From Mycolicibacterium neoaurum (GTDB taxonomy: Bacteria > Actinomycetota > Actinomycetes > Mycobacteriales > Mycobacteriaceae): a stretch of DNA of 64,000 bases. The stretch covers positions 2,542,001-2,606,000 of the forward strand of contig NZ_JAQIIX010000002.1 of NCBI RefSeq assembly GCF_036946495.1, given 5' to 3'. Made by a program: the position numbers and the translations under genes. This document shows, piece after piece, positions 50,433 to 58,500 of the stretch. Under the pieces are notes generated by a model, which was not told the origin of the DNA, ran no database searches, and saw nothing but the letters and a program-made list of their open reading frames with translations. Position 1 is the stretch's first letter. Every line of letters begins with the position of its first letter.

Positions 50433-51100
50433 TCGGCACCACCTTTCAACAACTGCTCGAACTGCTGCTGCAGTTCGGTGATCACCGAGGCCGTCATGAT
50501 CGCGGTGATGACGGGGCTGACGGTGTAGGAGTCCTCGTCGTCGCGGGTGCGGCGCAGGATGTCCAGTCCGGCGAGCCGGGCGATGGCGGCGTCGATGCGC
50601 GCGGTGAACGTGACGGTGTCGCGGTCGGTGTCGTTGAGCACCCCGGCGAACAGGCCGTGCACCTCGTCACGGGTGATCAGGAAGCTCACATCGCCACCGG
50701 CGCGCATCATCTGCGCCAGATGCAGTGCCAGGATGGAGTCGTAGGTACCCAGGGGTTCGCGACGTAGAAGCTTTGCGCCCCTTGTCGGTTCGTAGCGGGC
50801 CTGTTCGATGAAGGCGATGTCGACCTGTGCCGAGATCTGCAGTTGCAGGTCGAGTTCGGAGAGCCGGACGGCCAGATCGTTGCGGTACTCCAGGATCCAG
50901 GCGTAGATATCGGGGTCGGCCTCAGCGCTGATATAGCGTCGGGTCAACAGATGCTGCAAGGCCCAGCAGGCACGGTCGGGCAGGACGCTGACATCACCGT
51001 CGAAACGCGGTTTGCGTGTTCCGGTGCTGCGCCCGGTTCGGTCGACGTCGGGCAGGGAGGCGAAATCGACTTCCGGTGCGGACGTCGTGGCGTCGGTCAT
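50429..51100 (-). CDS. jetB: JetB/MksE, DUF4194 kite subunit
   Basis: Winged-helix partner of the JetA kleisin. The 223-residue protein has the DUF4194 pattern ACWALQHLLTRRYISAEADP near the start, FIEQARYEPTRGAKLLRREP, LITRDEVHGLFAG and a C-terminal YTVSPVITAIMTASVITELQ. The ATG at 51100 overlaps the jetA stop and its own stop overlaps jetC, so the three subunits are made together. The longer frame to 51283 lies inside jetA and is rejected. Confidence 0.9.
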   Translation of the reverse strand: MTDATTSAPEVDFASLPDVDRTGRSTGTRKPRFDGDVSVLPDRACWALQHLLTRRYISAEADPDIYAWILEYRNDLAVRLSELDLQLQISAQVDIAFIEQARYEPTRGAKLLRREPLGTYDSILALHLAQMMRAGGDVSFLITRDEVHGLFAGVLNDTDRDTVTFTARIDAAIARLAGLDILRRTRDDEDSYTVSPVITAIMTASVITELQQQFEQLLKGGAE

Positions 51101-52509
51101 GAGGCAACCTCGGTGACAGGTTCGGTGAACATCAGGTGCGGGACCTCCATCTCGCGGTCGTGCCCGTCCAGCGAGTGGAAGCGCACGGTCACCGATTCGG
51201 TGACCGCGGGGGCCGGTTGTTTGAGCGCCCACGACCACAACACGATGACGTGACCGAGGTAGGGGGCGTCGAGCATCGCGCACGCGTCCGGAAGGGACAC
51301 CGGCAGAGCGGAATTGAGCATCTCGGTCAGCGCGGGCGCATCCACCTGGGTGGTGAGCGAGGAGAATGTGGTCAGATCGACTTCGCCATGGGCGATCTCG
51401 GCAGGTTTCGGCGAGGACAGGTCGTTGATGCGGAAGCTCAGGGCGCCGACCGAACTTATGGCATGCCGGGCCAACGGCACCTCGATGTCCAGGCGGGAGT
51501 CGGTCAGCGACTCCTTGAGCAGGGCGCGCGCGGCGCCGATGGCCTCGTTGAGCTGGCGGGCCACACCGCGGCTCTGCTCCAGGGTGCCGAAGGCGGTGAA
51601 CCGCTTGACCCGCTGAGCGCAGCGCTGCTGGATACGTTCCACCTCGTCGATCTGGTGGCCGACGAGTTCGAAGAAGTTGGCCATCACCTTGCGCAGCGCC
51701 GGGTCGAGCTCGGGCAATTGCGCAGCGACGGTGGCGATATCGGCCTCGAATTCGGCCCGCTGCTGCGGATCGTTGATCATGTGCAGGAATGCGCGGTGCG
51801 AATCGCGCCCCGCGGAGTCCCAGGCCGCCTGATAGTCGGCGTACATCTGGCGCTGCCGGTCGCGGTACTCGAGGTTGGTGTCGATCGGGTCGTCGAGCGC
51901 GGCGGTGGCTTGCTCGATCATGTTGCCGTACAGACCGATATCGGTGATCAGCCGCTCCATCTGCATGGCGATGGCGCGGGCCTCGTCGTACATGGCGACG
52001 GTATCGGGTGCCGGGCGGGTGCCCGCGTCGAGTTCGTCGAGTTCGGCGTGCAGGGCGGCGATCTCGGCCTCGATACCGGCCCGGATGCGGTCGGGATCGT
52101 CCCCGGCGCGGGTGGCGACCTGCTTGAGCCGGGCCGCGATCCCGTGGATGGACCCACCGGTGGCGATGGTGTCGTTGCGGCGCACGCCGCGCACGAAGTC
52201 CAACGCCCGGCGCGCGTCCTGGGTCAGATAGCAGACATTGCGTTCCACACCCGCATGCTGGCCTGCGACCCGGTGCAGCCAGCCCTGGCTGGCCCAGGAC
52301 TTGATCAGGGCAAGACCGGACTGTTCGCCTGCCTCGTGCAGGGTCTCCAGATCGCGCTCGAGGCGGACGACGAGATCGGTTTCGCCGACCACCCCATCGA
52401 ACAGATGGCGTTCCATCAGCGTGGCGTAGACCGCGAGATTCGACGTGGCCAGCAGGCGCAGCGCACGGGACGCCTGCACTTCGCGATTGGCATCGAGTAA
52501 CTCACGCAT
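51097..52509 (-). CDS. jetA: JetA/MksF, DUF3375 kleisin-like subunit
   Basis: Kleisin-type subunit linking the SMC heads. The 470-residue protein starts MRELLDANREVQASRAL, then TLMERHLFDGVVGETDLVVR (DUF3375 hallmark) and RNVCYLTQDARRALDFVRGV, followed by a long helical middle (about 140-330) and a C-terminal domain near SLDGHDREMEVPHLMF. It starts inside the last 8 bases of the GNAT gene, so translation is coupled to it. First of the three complex subunits; a JetD nuclease gene (DUF3322/DUF2220) is not found nearby. Confidence 0.9.
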   Translation of the reverse strand: MRELLDANREVQASRALRLLATSNLAVYATLMERHLFDGVVGETDLVVRLERDLETLHEAGEQSGLALIKSWASQGWLHRVAGQHAGVERNVCYLTQDARRALDFVRGVRRNDTIATGGSIHGIAARLKQVATRAGDDPDRIRAGIEAEIAALHAELDELDAGTRPAPDTVAMYDEARAIAMQMERLITDIGLYGNMIEQATAALDDPIDTNLEYRDRQRQMYADYQAAWDSAGRDSHRAFLHMINDPQQRAEFEADIATVAAQLPELDPALRKVMANFFELVGHQIDEVERIQQRCAQRVKRFTAFGTLEQSRGVARQLNEAIGAARALLKESLTDSRLDIEVPLARHAISSVGALSFRINDLSSPKPAEIAHGEVDLTTFSSLTTQVDAPALTEMLNSALPVSLPDACAMLDAPYLGHVIVLWSWALKQPAPAVTESVTVRFHSLDGHDREMEVPHLMFTEPVTEVAS

Positions 52510-53389
52510 GGGCCACGAGGCTATCTGCGCGCAGGTAACGATGCCGGTGGTGTAGCTCGAACCCCAGGGACTCATACAGCGCCTGTGCAGGCGAGTTGTC
52601 CTCGAGCACTTGCACATATGTCCGGGTCGCGCCCTGGTCGGCGCCCCAGGCCGACAGGGCGGTGAAGACCTCGCGGGCCAGGCCCCGCCTGCGGGCGGAC
52701 TCCGCGACACGCACGCACGACACGCCGAGCCAGCGGGTGCCGTCCGGTGCAGTGGTCACCGCGCCTCGCCCGACGGCGTCACCGACGGTGGCGAAGGCCA
52801 GCGTCCCGTCGATCACGGCGGTGAGGATCCCCGTCGGCACGTCACGTTCATAGATCCGCAGCCACTGCTCGTCGGGCGCGGCGGCCAAAGCGACGCCCGG
52901 CGCCGATGGCGCGGGGGAGAGATCGCGGACCAGCACGCGGGTCGGTTTGACGCCCGGGGCCTTGATCGGCAGGAGACGTTCCGGCAGCGCCAACCACGGT
53001 GGCAGATCGCGCCCGGCGTACCAGGACACGATCTCCGACAGCGCCGCCGTCGATGACGAGAACAGCAGTGGGACAGCCGAGTTGGCGCGGCTGGTGTGAC
53101 CGGAGCCGGCGCGCAACAACCAACCATCCTGCCAGTGCTGCTCGGTGCCGGGCCAGGCCAGCGCCGCAGCATGCTCAAGGGCGCGGATCTCGGAGTTGCG
53201 CACCGGTCGGTGGGACAGCTCGCGTACCGACACCACGTCGGCTGGGTCGATCTCCACGCGGTCACCGGATCGAGGGCGGACGATCACGGTGGGGCTGAGT
53301 GCCTCCAGATGGCCGACCACATCGGTCAGGCCATCGAAGGTTCGGTAACGCAGGGATACCCTGCTGCCGCGGGATGCCGCGAAAGGCAC
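52502..53389 (-). CDS. GNAT N-acetyltransferase (Rv0428c-like)
   Basis: A 295-residue protein with an N-terminal Sm-like small beta domain (GSRVSLRYRTFDGL; VEIDPADVVSVREL) and a C-terminal GNAT domain with the acetyl-CoA loop VRVAESARRRGLAREV and QVLEDNSPAQALYESLGF. GTG at 53389 follows the def stop by 2 bases and gives a length close to Rv0428c (302). Acceptor unknown. In M. tuberculosis it sits between def and xthA; here the jet genes separate it from xthA. Confidence 0.88.
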   Translation of the reverse strand: MPFAASRGSRVSLRYRTFDGLTDVVGHLEALSPTVIVRPRSGDRVEIDPADVVSVRELSHRPVRNSEIRALEHAAALAWPGTEQHWQDGWLLRAGSGHTSRANSAVPLLFSSSTAALSEIVSWYAGRDLPPWLALPERLLPIKAPGVKPTRVLVRDLSPAPSAPGVALAAAPDEQWLRIYERDVPTGILTAVIDGTLAFATVGDAVGRGAVTTAPDGTRWLGVSCVRVAESARRRGLAREVFTALSAWGADQGATRTYVQVLEDNSPAQALYESLGFELHHRHRYLRADSLVAHA

Positions 53390-53391
53390 GG

Positions 53392-53985
53392 TTAGTGGCC
53401 GAAGGGGTCGGGATCCTCGCCGGGCAACCAGCTCAACCCCGGGACCCCCCACTTGTTGGACTTCACCATCCGCTTCGCCGCCCGCGCGTGCCGGCCGATC
53501 AGGCGGTCGAGATAGGTGAAACCGTCCAGGTGCCCCGTCTCGTGCTGGAGCATCCGCGCGAACAGCCCGGTTCCCTCCAGGGTGATCTCGGTGCCGTCGG
53601 CGTCCAGACCGGTGACCCGCGCCCAGGACGCGCGTCCGGTGGGGAAGGACTCGCCGGGCACCGACAGGCACCCCTCGTCGTCATCGTCGGGATCGGGCAT
53701 GGTCTCGGGGACCTCGGAGGTCTCCAGCACCGGATTGATCACGACCCCCCGTCGGCGGGTGGTCTTACCGCGGTCATCGGCACAGTCGTAGACGAACACC
53801 CGTTCGGTGCGCCCGATCTGGTTGGCCGCCAGGCCAACCCCGTTGGCGGCGTCCATCGTGTCGAACATGTCGGCGATGAGCGCCGCCAGGTCGGCGGGTA
53901 AGGTCCCGTCGGCGCCAACGGGCACCGGCGTGGTCGGAGTGTGCAGGACGGGATCTCCCACGATGCGGATCGGTACGACAGCCAC
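53392..53985 (-). CDS. def: Peptide deformylase
   Basis: Removes the formyl group from nascent proteins. With GTG at 53985 the protein is 197 residues, the length of Rv0429c. The three PDF motifs are intact: GVGLAANQIG (49-58), EGCLSVP with metal-binding Cys106, and QHETGHLDG with His148, catalytic Glu149 and His152. The C-terminal GVPGLSWLPGEDPDPFGH extension is typical of mycobacterial Def. First gene of the leftward chain; divergent from the DUF3263 gene across 127 bases. Confidence 0.96.
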   Translation of the reverse strand: MAVVPIRIVGDPVLHTPTTPVPVGADGTLPADLAALIADMFDTMDAANGVGLAANQIGRTERVFVYDCADDRGKTTRRRGVVINPVLETSEVPETMPDPDDDDEGCLSVPGESFPTGRASWARVTGLDADGTEITLEGTGLFARMLQHETGHLDGFTYLDRLIGRHARAAKRMVKSNKWGVPGLSWLPGEDPDPFGH

Positions 53986-54112
53986 GATTGGCAAGCTTAA
54001 GTCAGCCGACTCGCGGGTAACGATCACGCCTCAATCTCCGGCGCCGTGATTGAATGAGCGCCGAACAACACCATTGTCATTTGCGAGTGATCGGAAGGGT
54101 CCAAACAGCGAT

Positions 54113-54421
54113 ATGGATGGCGCCATCGCGCGGACCGGCCAATCCGGGGACGACTCCGAACCTGCGGACGGGCTGACCCGCCGCGAACACGACATTCTGG
54201 CGTTCGAACGCCAGTGGTGGAAGTACGCAGGGTCCAAAGAAGACGCCATCAAGGAGCTCTTCTCGATGTCGGCGACCCGGTACTACCAGGTACTCAACGC
54301 GCTCGTCGACCGGCCCGAGGCATTGGCCGCCGACCCGATGCTGGTCAAGCGGCTGCGCCGGGTGCGCGCGAGCCGGCAGAAGGCCAAGGCCGCCCGGCGG
54401 CTCGGTTTCGACATCACGTGA
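54113..54421 (+). CDS. DUF3263 protein (Rv0430-like)
   Basis: A 102-residue protein conserved at this place in mycobacteria. The DUF3263 core reads LTRREHDILAFERQWWKYAG, then IKELFSMSATRYYQVLNALV, a helix-turn-helix-like segment, and ends RRVRASRQKAKAARRLGFDI, rich in basic residues. This suggests a small DNA-binding protein, but no target is known to me. ATG at 54113 gives the same length as Rv0430; the longer frame from 54050 is not supported. Confidence 0.85.
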   Translation: MDGAIARTGQSGDDSEPADGLTRREHDILAFERQWWKYAGSKEDAIKELFSMSATRYYQVLNALVDRPEALAADPMLVKRLRRVRASRQKAKAARRLGFDIT

Positions 54422-54426
54422 GCCGT

Positions 54427-54432
54427 TAGGCT
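54427..54432 (+). promoter_or_regulatory. -10 box TAGGCT before the LytR_C gene (leaderless)
   Basis: TAGGCT, a frequent mycobacterial -10, ends 7 bases before the ATG at 54440; no ribosome binding site is seen. An identical box with the same spacing precedes sodC. Confidence 0.55.
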
Positions 54433-54439
54433 GGCCCCG

Positions 54440-54907
54440 ATGAACCAGCGAGACTCTTCCGGGCTGCCCCTGCGCGCCATGGTGATGGTGCTGCTTTTCC
54501 TGGGTGTCGCGTTCCTGCTGATCGCATTCCAGTACATGGGATCCGATGACGACGACGCCTCGGATGAATCGGTCGCCATCAGCGCCACGACGACCAGCAG
54601 TCCTACCTCCAGTGCCGAACCGACGCCCGCGGCCCGCGATGCCGAGGTGCGCGTCTTCAACACCTCCGAGGTCGCCGGTGCCGCGGAGGGAGCAGCCGAC
54701 CGGCTGCGCAAGGACGGCTGGAACGTGACCGAGACCGGCAACCTCGTGTTGGAGGGTCTACCTGCGACGACGGTGTTCTTCGGCAGTGAGCCGGGGGAGA
54801 AGGAAGCCGCCGAGGAGGTCGGCCGTCTGCTGCAGGCGCCGGTCGAACCGCGACGCCCCGAACTGACGGAACAACCGCCGGGCGTCATCGTGGCGGTCAC
54901 CGGCTAG
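54440..54907 (+). CDS. LytR_C-domain membrane protein (Rv0431-like)
   Basis: A 155-residue protein, homologue of Rv0431 (annotated as tuberculin-related peptide). One N-terminal transmembrane helix (about 11-30, AMVMVLLFLGVAFLLIAFQY), a Ser/Thr/Ala-rich external linker, and a LytR/CpsA C-terminal domain beginning VRVFNTSEVAGAAEGAADRL and continuing NVTETGNLVL, then TTVFFGSEPGEKEAAEEVG. Such domains occur with cell-wall ligases, but no catalytic part is present here. Leaderless-type promoter. Confidence 0.85.
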   Translation: MNQRDSSGLPLRAMVMVLLFLGVAFLLIAFQYMGSDDDDASDESVAISATTTSSPTSSAEPTPAARDAEVRVFNTSEVAGAAEGAADRLRKDGWNVTETGNLVLEGLPATTVFFGSEPGEKEAAEEVGRLLQAPVEPRRPELTEQPPGVIVAVTG

Positions 54908-54910
54908 GCT
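54905..54910 (+). promoter_or_regulatory. -10 box TAGGCT before sodC (leaderless)
   Basis: TAGGCT begins at the stop codon (TAG) of the upstream gene and ends 7 bases before the sodC ATG at 54918, matching leaderless initiation. Same hexamer and spacing as at 54427-54432. Confidence 0.55.
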
Positions 54911-54917
54911 CTCGGAC

Positions 54918-55598
54918 ATGCCGATCTCAGCTCCGATCCGTCTTCTTGCCGCCGCCGCTCTGACCGTGCCGATCGCCGCCGCCTGTGCACCGTACGAGCC
55001 GGAGGCCACTTCGCCGGGAACCACACCGCCGGTGTGGACCGGATCGCCGTCGCCGAGCGCGCCCGCCACCGGCGGACACAGCGAGGGTGAGGCGCACGGA
55101 TCGGGCGCCGGTGCCGAGACGCTGACCGCGGAGCTGAAGACCGCCGACGGCACCGACGTCGCCAAGGCCACCATCGACTTCGCCGGTGGATTCGCCACCG
55201 TGACCGTCGAGACCACCACCGCCGGCGAGTTGACTCCGGGCTTCCACGGGCTGCACATCCACCAGGTCGGCTCGTGTGAGGGCGATTTCACCAGCGCCGG
55301 TGGGCACTTCCAGGCCGAGGGCCACTCCGGGCATCCCTCCAGCGGTGACCTGAGCTCGCTGCAGGTGCGTAGCGACGGTTCGGCCAAGCTGGTCACCACC
55401 ACTGACGCGTTCACCGCCGAGGAACTGTTGGCCGGTACCAAGACCGCGATCGTGATCCACGAGAAGGCCGACAACTTCGGCAACATCCCGCCCGAGAAGT
55501 ACCAGCAGATCAATGGAACTCCCGGCCCCGACCAGCAGACGCTGGCCACCGGTGACGCGGGCGGTCGAGTGGCCTGCGGTGTCTTCTCCGCGGAGTAA
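54918..55598 (+). CDS. sodC: Cu/Zn-type superoxide dismutase lipoprotein
   Basis: Dismutates superoxide outside the cytoplasmic membrane. The 226-residue protein has a lipoprotein signal with lipobox AAAC (Cys23), a Ser/Pro/Gly-rich linker, and the SOD beta-barrel: copper histidines in GLHIHQVGSC, bridging region SAGGHFQAEGHSGHPS, and the electrostatic-loop end AIVIHEKADNFGNIP. The cysteine pair SC...VACGVF forms the usual disulfide. M. tuberculosis SodC is reported to work without zinc, so metal content should not be assumed. The last 20 bases overlap the next gene. Confidence 0.94.
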   Translation: MPISAPIRLLAAAALTVPIAAACAPYEPEATSPGTTPPVWTGSPSPSAPATGGHSEGEAHGSGAGAETLTAELKTADGTDVAKATIDFAGGFATVTVETTTAGELTPGFHGLHIHQVGSCEGDFTSAGGHFQAEGHSGHPSSGDLSSLQVRSDGSAKLVTTTDAFTAEELLAGTKTAIVIHEKADNFGNIPPEKYQQINGTPGPDQQTLATGDAGGRVACGVFSAE

Positions 55599-56709
55599 GA
55601 ACCGCATCGACTTCGCCGGGTCACCCCGGCCGACCGTCGGTGTCGAATGGGAGTTCGCGCTCGTCGATCCGGTGACCCGTGACCTGTCCAACGAGGCAGC
55701 CGCGGTGATCGCCGAGATCGGCGAGACCCCGCACGTGCACAAGGAGTTGCTGCGCAACACCGTCGAGGTCGTCACCGGCATCTGCGAGACCGTGCCGGAG
55801 GCAATGACCGATCTGCACGACACCTTGGTCCCGGTCCGGCGTATCGCTCGCCAGCGCGGGATGGAGTTGTTCTGCGCCGGGACGCACCCGTTCGCCGAGT
55901 GGGAGATGCAGCAGCTCACCGAGGGGCCGCGGTACGCCGAGCTGATCAAGCGCACCCAGTGGTGGGGTCGCCAGATGCTGATCTGGGGCGTGCACGTGCA
56001 CGTCGGGATTTCTTCCGGGCACAAGGTGATGCCGATCATCACCTCACTGCTCAACCACTATCCGCACCTGCTGGCATTGTCGGCCTCCTCGCCCTTCTGG
56101 GACGGTGAGGACACCGGGTATGCGAGCAACCGGGCGATGATGTTCCAGCAGTTGCCTACCGCGGGTCTGCCCTTCCACTTCCAGAAGTGGTCGCACTTCG
56201 AACGGTTCGTCCACGACCAGAAGAAGACCGGCATCATCGATCACATGAACGAGATCCGTTGGGACATCCGGCCGTCCCCGCATCTCGGCACGATCGAGGT
56301 GCGCATCTTCGATGGGGTTTCCAACCTCGCCGAGCTGGGTGCACTCGTGGCGCTGACCCATTGCCTGATCGTGGATCTGGACCGTCGGCTGGATGCCGGT
56401 GACCAGCTGCCCACCATGCCGCCCTGGCATGTGCAGGAGAACAAGTGGCGGGCAGCACGTTACGGGCTGGATGCGGTGATCATCCTGGATGCCGACAGCA
56501 ACGAGCGGCTGGTCACCGAGGACCTCGATGACCTTTTGAACCGGCTGGAGCCGGTCGCCGACTCGCTGGGCTGCGCCGATGATCTACGGCGGGTCGAGCG
56601 GATCTACCGCGATGGCGCCTCCTATCAGCGCCAGCGCCGGGTGGCCGAGGAACACGACGGTGACCTGCGCGCCGTGGTCGACTCATTGATCGGTGAGTTG
56701 GACCTGTGA
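55579..56709 (+). CDS. Carboxylate-amine ligase (GCS2/YbdK family, Rv0433-like)
   Basis: Glutamate-cysteine ligase type 2 fold, ATP-dependent; the M. tuberculosis counterpart Rv0433 has no proven substrate known to me. Diagnostic stretches: RPTVGVEWEFALVD (ATP/Mg site), LRNTVEVVTGIC, WGVHVHVGISSGHKVMP, WDIRPSPHLGTIEVRIFDGV. GTG at 55579, inside the end of sodC, gives 376 residues, equal to Rv0433; the first codons align (SSPRSKNRIDFAG). It is not the mycothiol or ergothioneine ligase on present evidence. The stop overlaps the Lon-N gene start. Confidence 0.9.
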   Translation: MSSPRSKNRIDFAGSPRPTVGVEWEFALVDPVTRDLSNEAAAVIAEIGETPHVHKELLRNTVEVVTGICETVPEAMTDLHDTLVPVRRIARQRGMELFCAGTHPFAEWEMQQLTEGPRYAELIKRTQWWGRQMLIWGVHVHVGISSGHKVMPIITSLLNHYPHLLALSASSPFWDGEDTGYASNRAMMFQQLPTAGLPFHFQKWSHFERFVHDQKKTGIIDHMNEIRWDIRPSPHLGTIEVRIFDGVSNLAELGALVALTHCLIVDLDRRLDAGDQLPTMPPWHVQENKWRAARYGLDAVIILDADSNERLVTEDLDDLLNRLEPVADSLGCADDLRRVERIYRDGASYQRQRRVAEEHDGDLRAVVDSLIGELDL

Positions 56710-57347
56710 ACACGCCGCCGTCGACAGCAATGTTCCCGCTGGAGGCGGCGATGCTGCCCGGCGAGGAATTGCCGTTGCGGATCTTCGAACCGCGGTATTC
56801 GGCGATGATTTCGGACTGTCTGGCCGGTGCCGGGGAGTTCGGGGTGGTGCTCATCCAGGCCGGCCGTGAAGTCGGCGGGGGCGATGTGCGCAGTGATGTC
56901 GGGGCATTGGCGCGCATCGTCGAGCACACCGACCTGGGCGGCGGGAAGTACCGTCTGCGCGCTGTTCTCGGGGAGCGCATCCGGGTGACACACTGGCTCG
57001 AGGATGACCCGTTTCCCCGCGCGCACATCGAGGGATGGCCCGACGAGGACGGCCCGCCGGTCACCGGCGGGGACATCTCCGATGTCGAAGACACCGTCAT
57101 GGCGCTGTTCGAGCGAATCGCCGCCGCCCGCGATGCCGTGCTGCCCCCGCGGGAGGTGCTGCTCGGCGGACCGGAGCCCGGGCAGAGCCCCGGAGATCGG
57201 TTGTACGCGTTGGCCGCCCGGATACCGATCGGTCAGGCGGACCGGTACGCCGTGCTGGCCGCCCCGCACGCGTCCGCCCGGCTGGCGGCGCTGCGCGAAG
57301 CTGTCGAGACGGTCGCGGCACTGGTGGAGTTCCAGCTTTCGGAGTGA
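56706..57347 (+). CDS. Stand-alone Lon N-terminal domain protein (Rv0434-like)
   Basis: A 213-residue protein with only the substrate-recognition (LON) domain: MFPLEAAMLPGEELPLRIFE near the start, YSAMISDCLAGAGEFGVVLI, then DLGGGKYRLRAVLGERIRV and a helical C-terminal half. No ATPase or protease domain follows. Family members are proposed to bind unfolded protein or adapt it to other machines. Coupled to the ligase gene by ATGA-type (GTGA) overlap; its stop abuts the convergent mnhG stop with no intervening base. Confidence 0.88.
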   Translation: MNTPPSTAMFPLEAAMLPGEELPLRIFEPRYSAMISDCLAGAGEFGVVLIQAGREVGGGDVRSDVGALARIVEHTDLGGGKYRLRAVLGERIRVTHWLEDDPFPRAHIEGWPDEDGPPVTGGDISDVEDTVMALFERIAAARDAVLPPREVLLGGPEPGQSPGDRLYALAARIPIGQADRYAVLAAPHASARLAALREAVETVAALVEFQLSE

Positions 57348-57689
57348 CTACTCCGGGTCGGGCAACGGGTTGTGCTTCAACTCGTCGGCAACCAGGCTCT
57401 CCTGCACATTCTGTTCCCGGTAGGCGAGCTGACCGACCCGGTTGGCGACCACCGGCGCGGTGAAAAGGGTGAACAGGCCCGCCAGGATGATCATGCCGAC
57501 ATCGGGATGTCCGCGCAGCTGCACCGCCGCACCGGCCAGCACCAGCAGTAGACCGAGCACCTGCGGTTTACTCGCGGCGTGCATGCGGGTCAACGTGTCC
57601 GGGAAGCGAACCACCCCGATGGCGGCGGTCAACGCCAGCCCGGAACCGCTCAGGATCAGAACCGCGGTGATGACATTGGCGATGGTCAT
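57348..57689 (-). CDS. mnhG: Na+/H+ antiporter subunit G
   Basis: Small membrane subunit of the Mrp/Mnh complex, 113 residues with three helices: NVITAVLILSGSGLALTAAI, LGLLLVLAGAAVQLR and MIILAGLFTLFTAPVVAN. GVVRFPDTLTRMHAASKPQ is the MnhG/PhaG signature. ATG at 57689 overlaps the mnhF stop (ATGA); longer frame rejected. Confidence 0.92.
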   Translation of the reverse strand: MTIANVITAVLILSGSGLALTAAIGVVRFPDTLTRMHAASKPQVLGLLLVLAGAAVQLRGHPDVGMIILAGLFTLFTAPVVANRVGQLAYREQNVQESLVADELKHNPLPDPE

Positions 57690-57967
57690 GAGGCTCTCCG
57701 CTCGTCCGGATCGCGGTCGGGCACGCGGAATCGGGCCACACTCACCGAACCGACGAAACTGATCAGCGCCAACGCCGTCAGACTGTAGGTGACGGTGCTG
57801 TCCAGGCTGAACGCCGCCCAGGTGCCGATGCTGCACATCGACACCGCCACGAACGCATCCAACGCCACCAGCCGGTCCAGGGTGGTGGGCCCGGCGAGCA
57901 ACCGGTAGACGGTGATCGCGGCGGCGGCCGAGAGCATGACCGCCGCGGCGATCCATACGATGTGCAT
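57686..57967 (-). CDS. mnhF: Na+/H+ antiporter subunit F
   Basis: A 93-residue membrane subunit with three helices; YRLLAGPTTLDRLVALDAF is the MnhF/MrpF hallmark. Start ATG 57967 shares one base with the mnhE stop (TGATG); stop overlaps mnhG. The complex exports Na+ in exchange for H+ across the cytoplasmic membrane. Confidence 0.92.
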   Translation of the reverse strand: MHIVWIAAAVMLSAAAAITVYRLLAGPTTLDRLVALDAFVAVSMCSIGTWAAFSLDSTVTYSLTALALISFVGSVSVARFRVPDRDPDERRAS

Positions 57968-58500
57968 CAGCCGTCCTCCTTCGACGCGGAAGGTTGCCAG
58001 TCGGTGTCCCGCTCGAACGCCGCCACCATGAGTCGCTGCAGGGTCTCGGCCTGCCGGTAGAAGGCCGCGACCGCCTTCTCCGACCCGACATCCAGGACGT
58101 GCAGGTAGACCAGTCGGCGCTTCTGGTCGATCTCCAACACCACCGAACCGGGAATCAGGGTGAGGATGCCCGCCGAAAGGGCGAGCACGAGATCGGATTT
58201 GACGGCGAGGTGCACGCGCAACACCGCGGTCGCCGGCGGCGGCCCCGGTCGGATGGCCAGCCATGCCACCTGGAACGAGGACACCACCAATTTGACGATG
58301 ACATAGAGGATCAGGCGCACCAAGGACAGAGGACGGACCCGCCCCTCGACGGGCACCCGCGGCAGTGGCAGCAGCAGCGTGATCACCAGGGCGACCGCCA
58401 AGCCACCCAGAATGTTCGCGGCGGAGAAGGTGCCCCACAGCAGAACCCACACCAGCGTCAGCCAGCACAGCGTCCAGATACGTAAGGTGACCTTTCTCAT
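57967..58500 (-). CDS. mnhE: Na+/H+ antiporter subunit E
   Basis: A 177-residue subunit with two or three N-terminal helices (LCWLTLVWVLLWGTFSAANI; LGGLAVALVITLLLPLPRV) and a cytoplasmic domain; TLIPGSVVLEIDQKRRLVYL and LHVLDVG are typical of MrpE. Overlaps mnhD by 4 bases. Structural subunit needed for complex assembly. Confidence 0.92.
   Translation of the reverse strand: MRKVTLRIWTLCWLTLVWVLLWGTFSAANILGGLAVALVITLLLPLPRVPVEGRVRPLSLVRLILYVIVKLVVSSFQVAWLAIRPGPPPATAVLRVHLAVKSDLVLALSAGILTLIPGSVVLEIDQKRRLVYLHVLDVGSEKAVAAFYRQAETLQRLMVAAFERDTDWQPSASKEDG

Noticed and set aside
45599..53985. A JetD/MksG nuclease within the jet operon
   Set aside because: All genes in the chain are accounted for (def, GNAT, jetA, jetB, jetC, xthA, hypothetical); none has a DUF3322/DUF2220 Toprim pattern.
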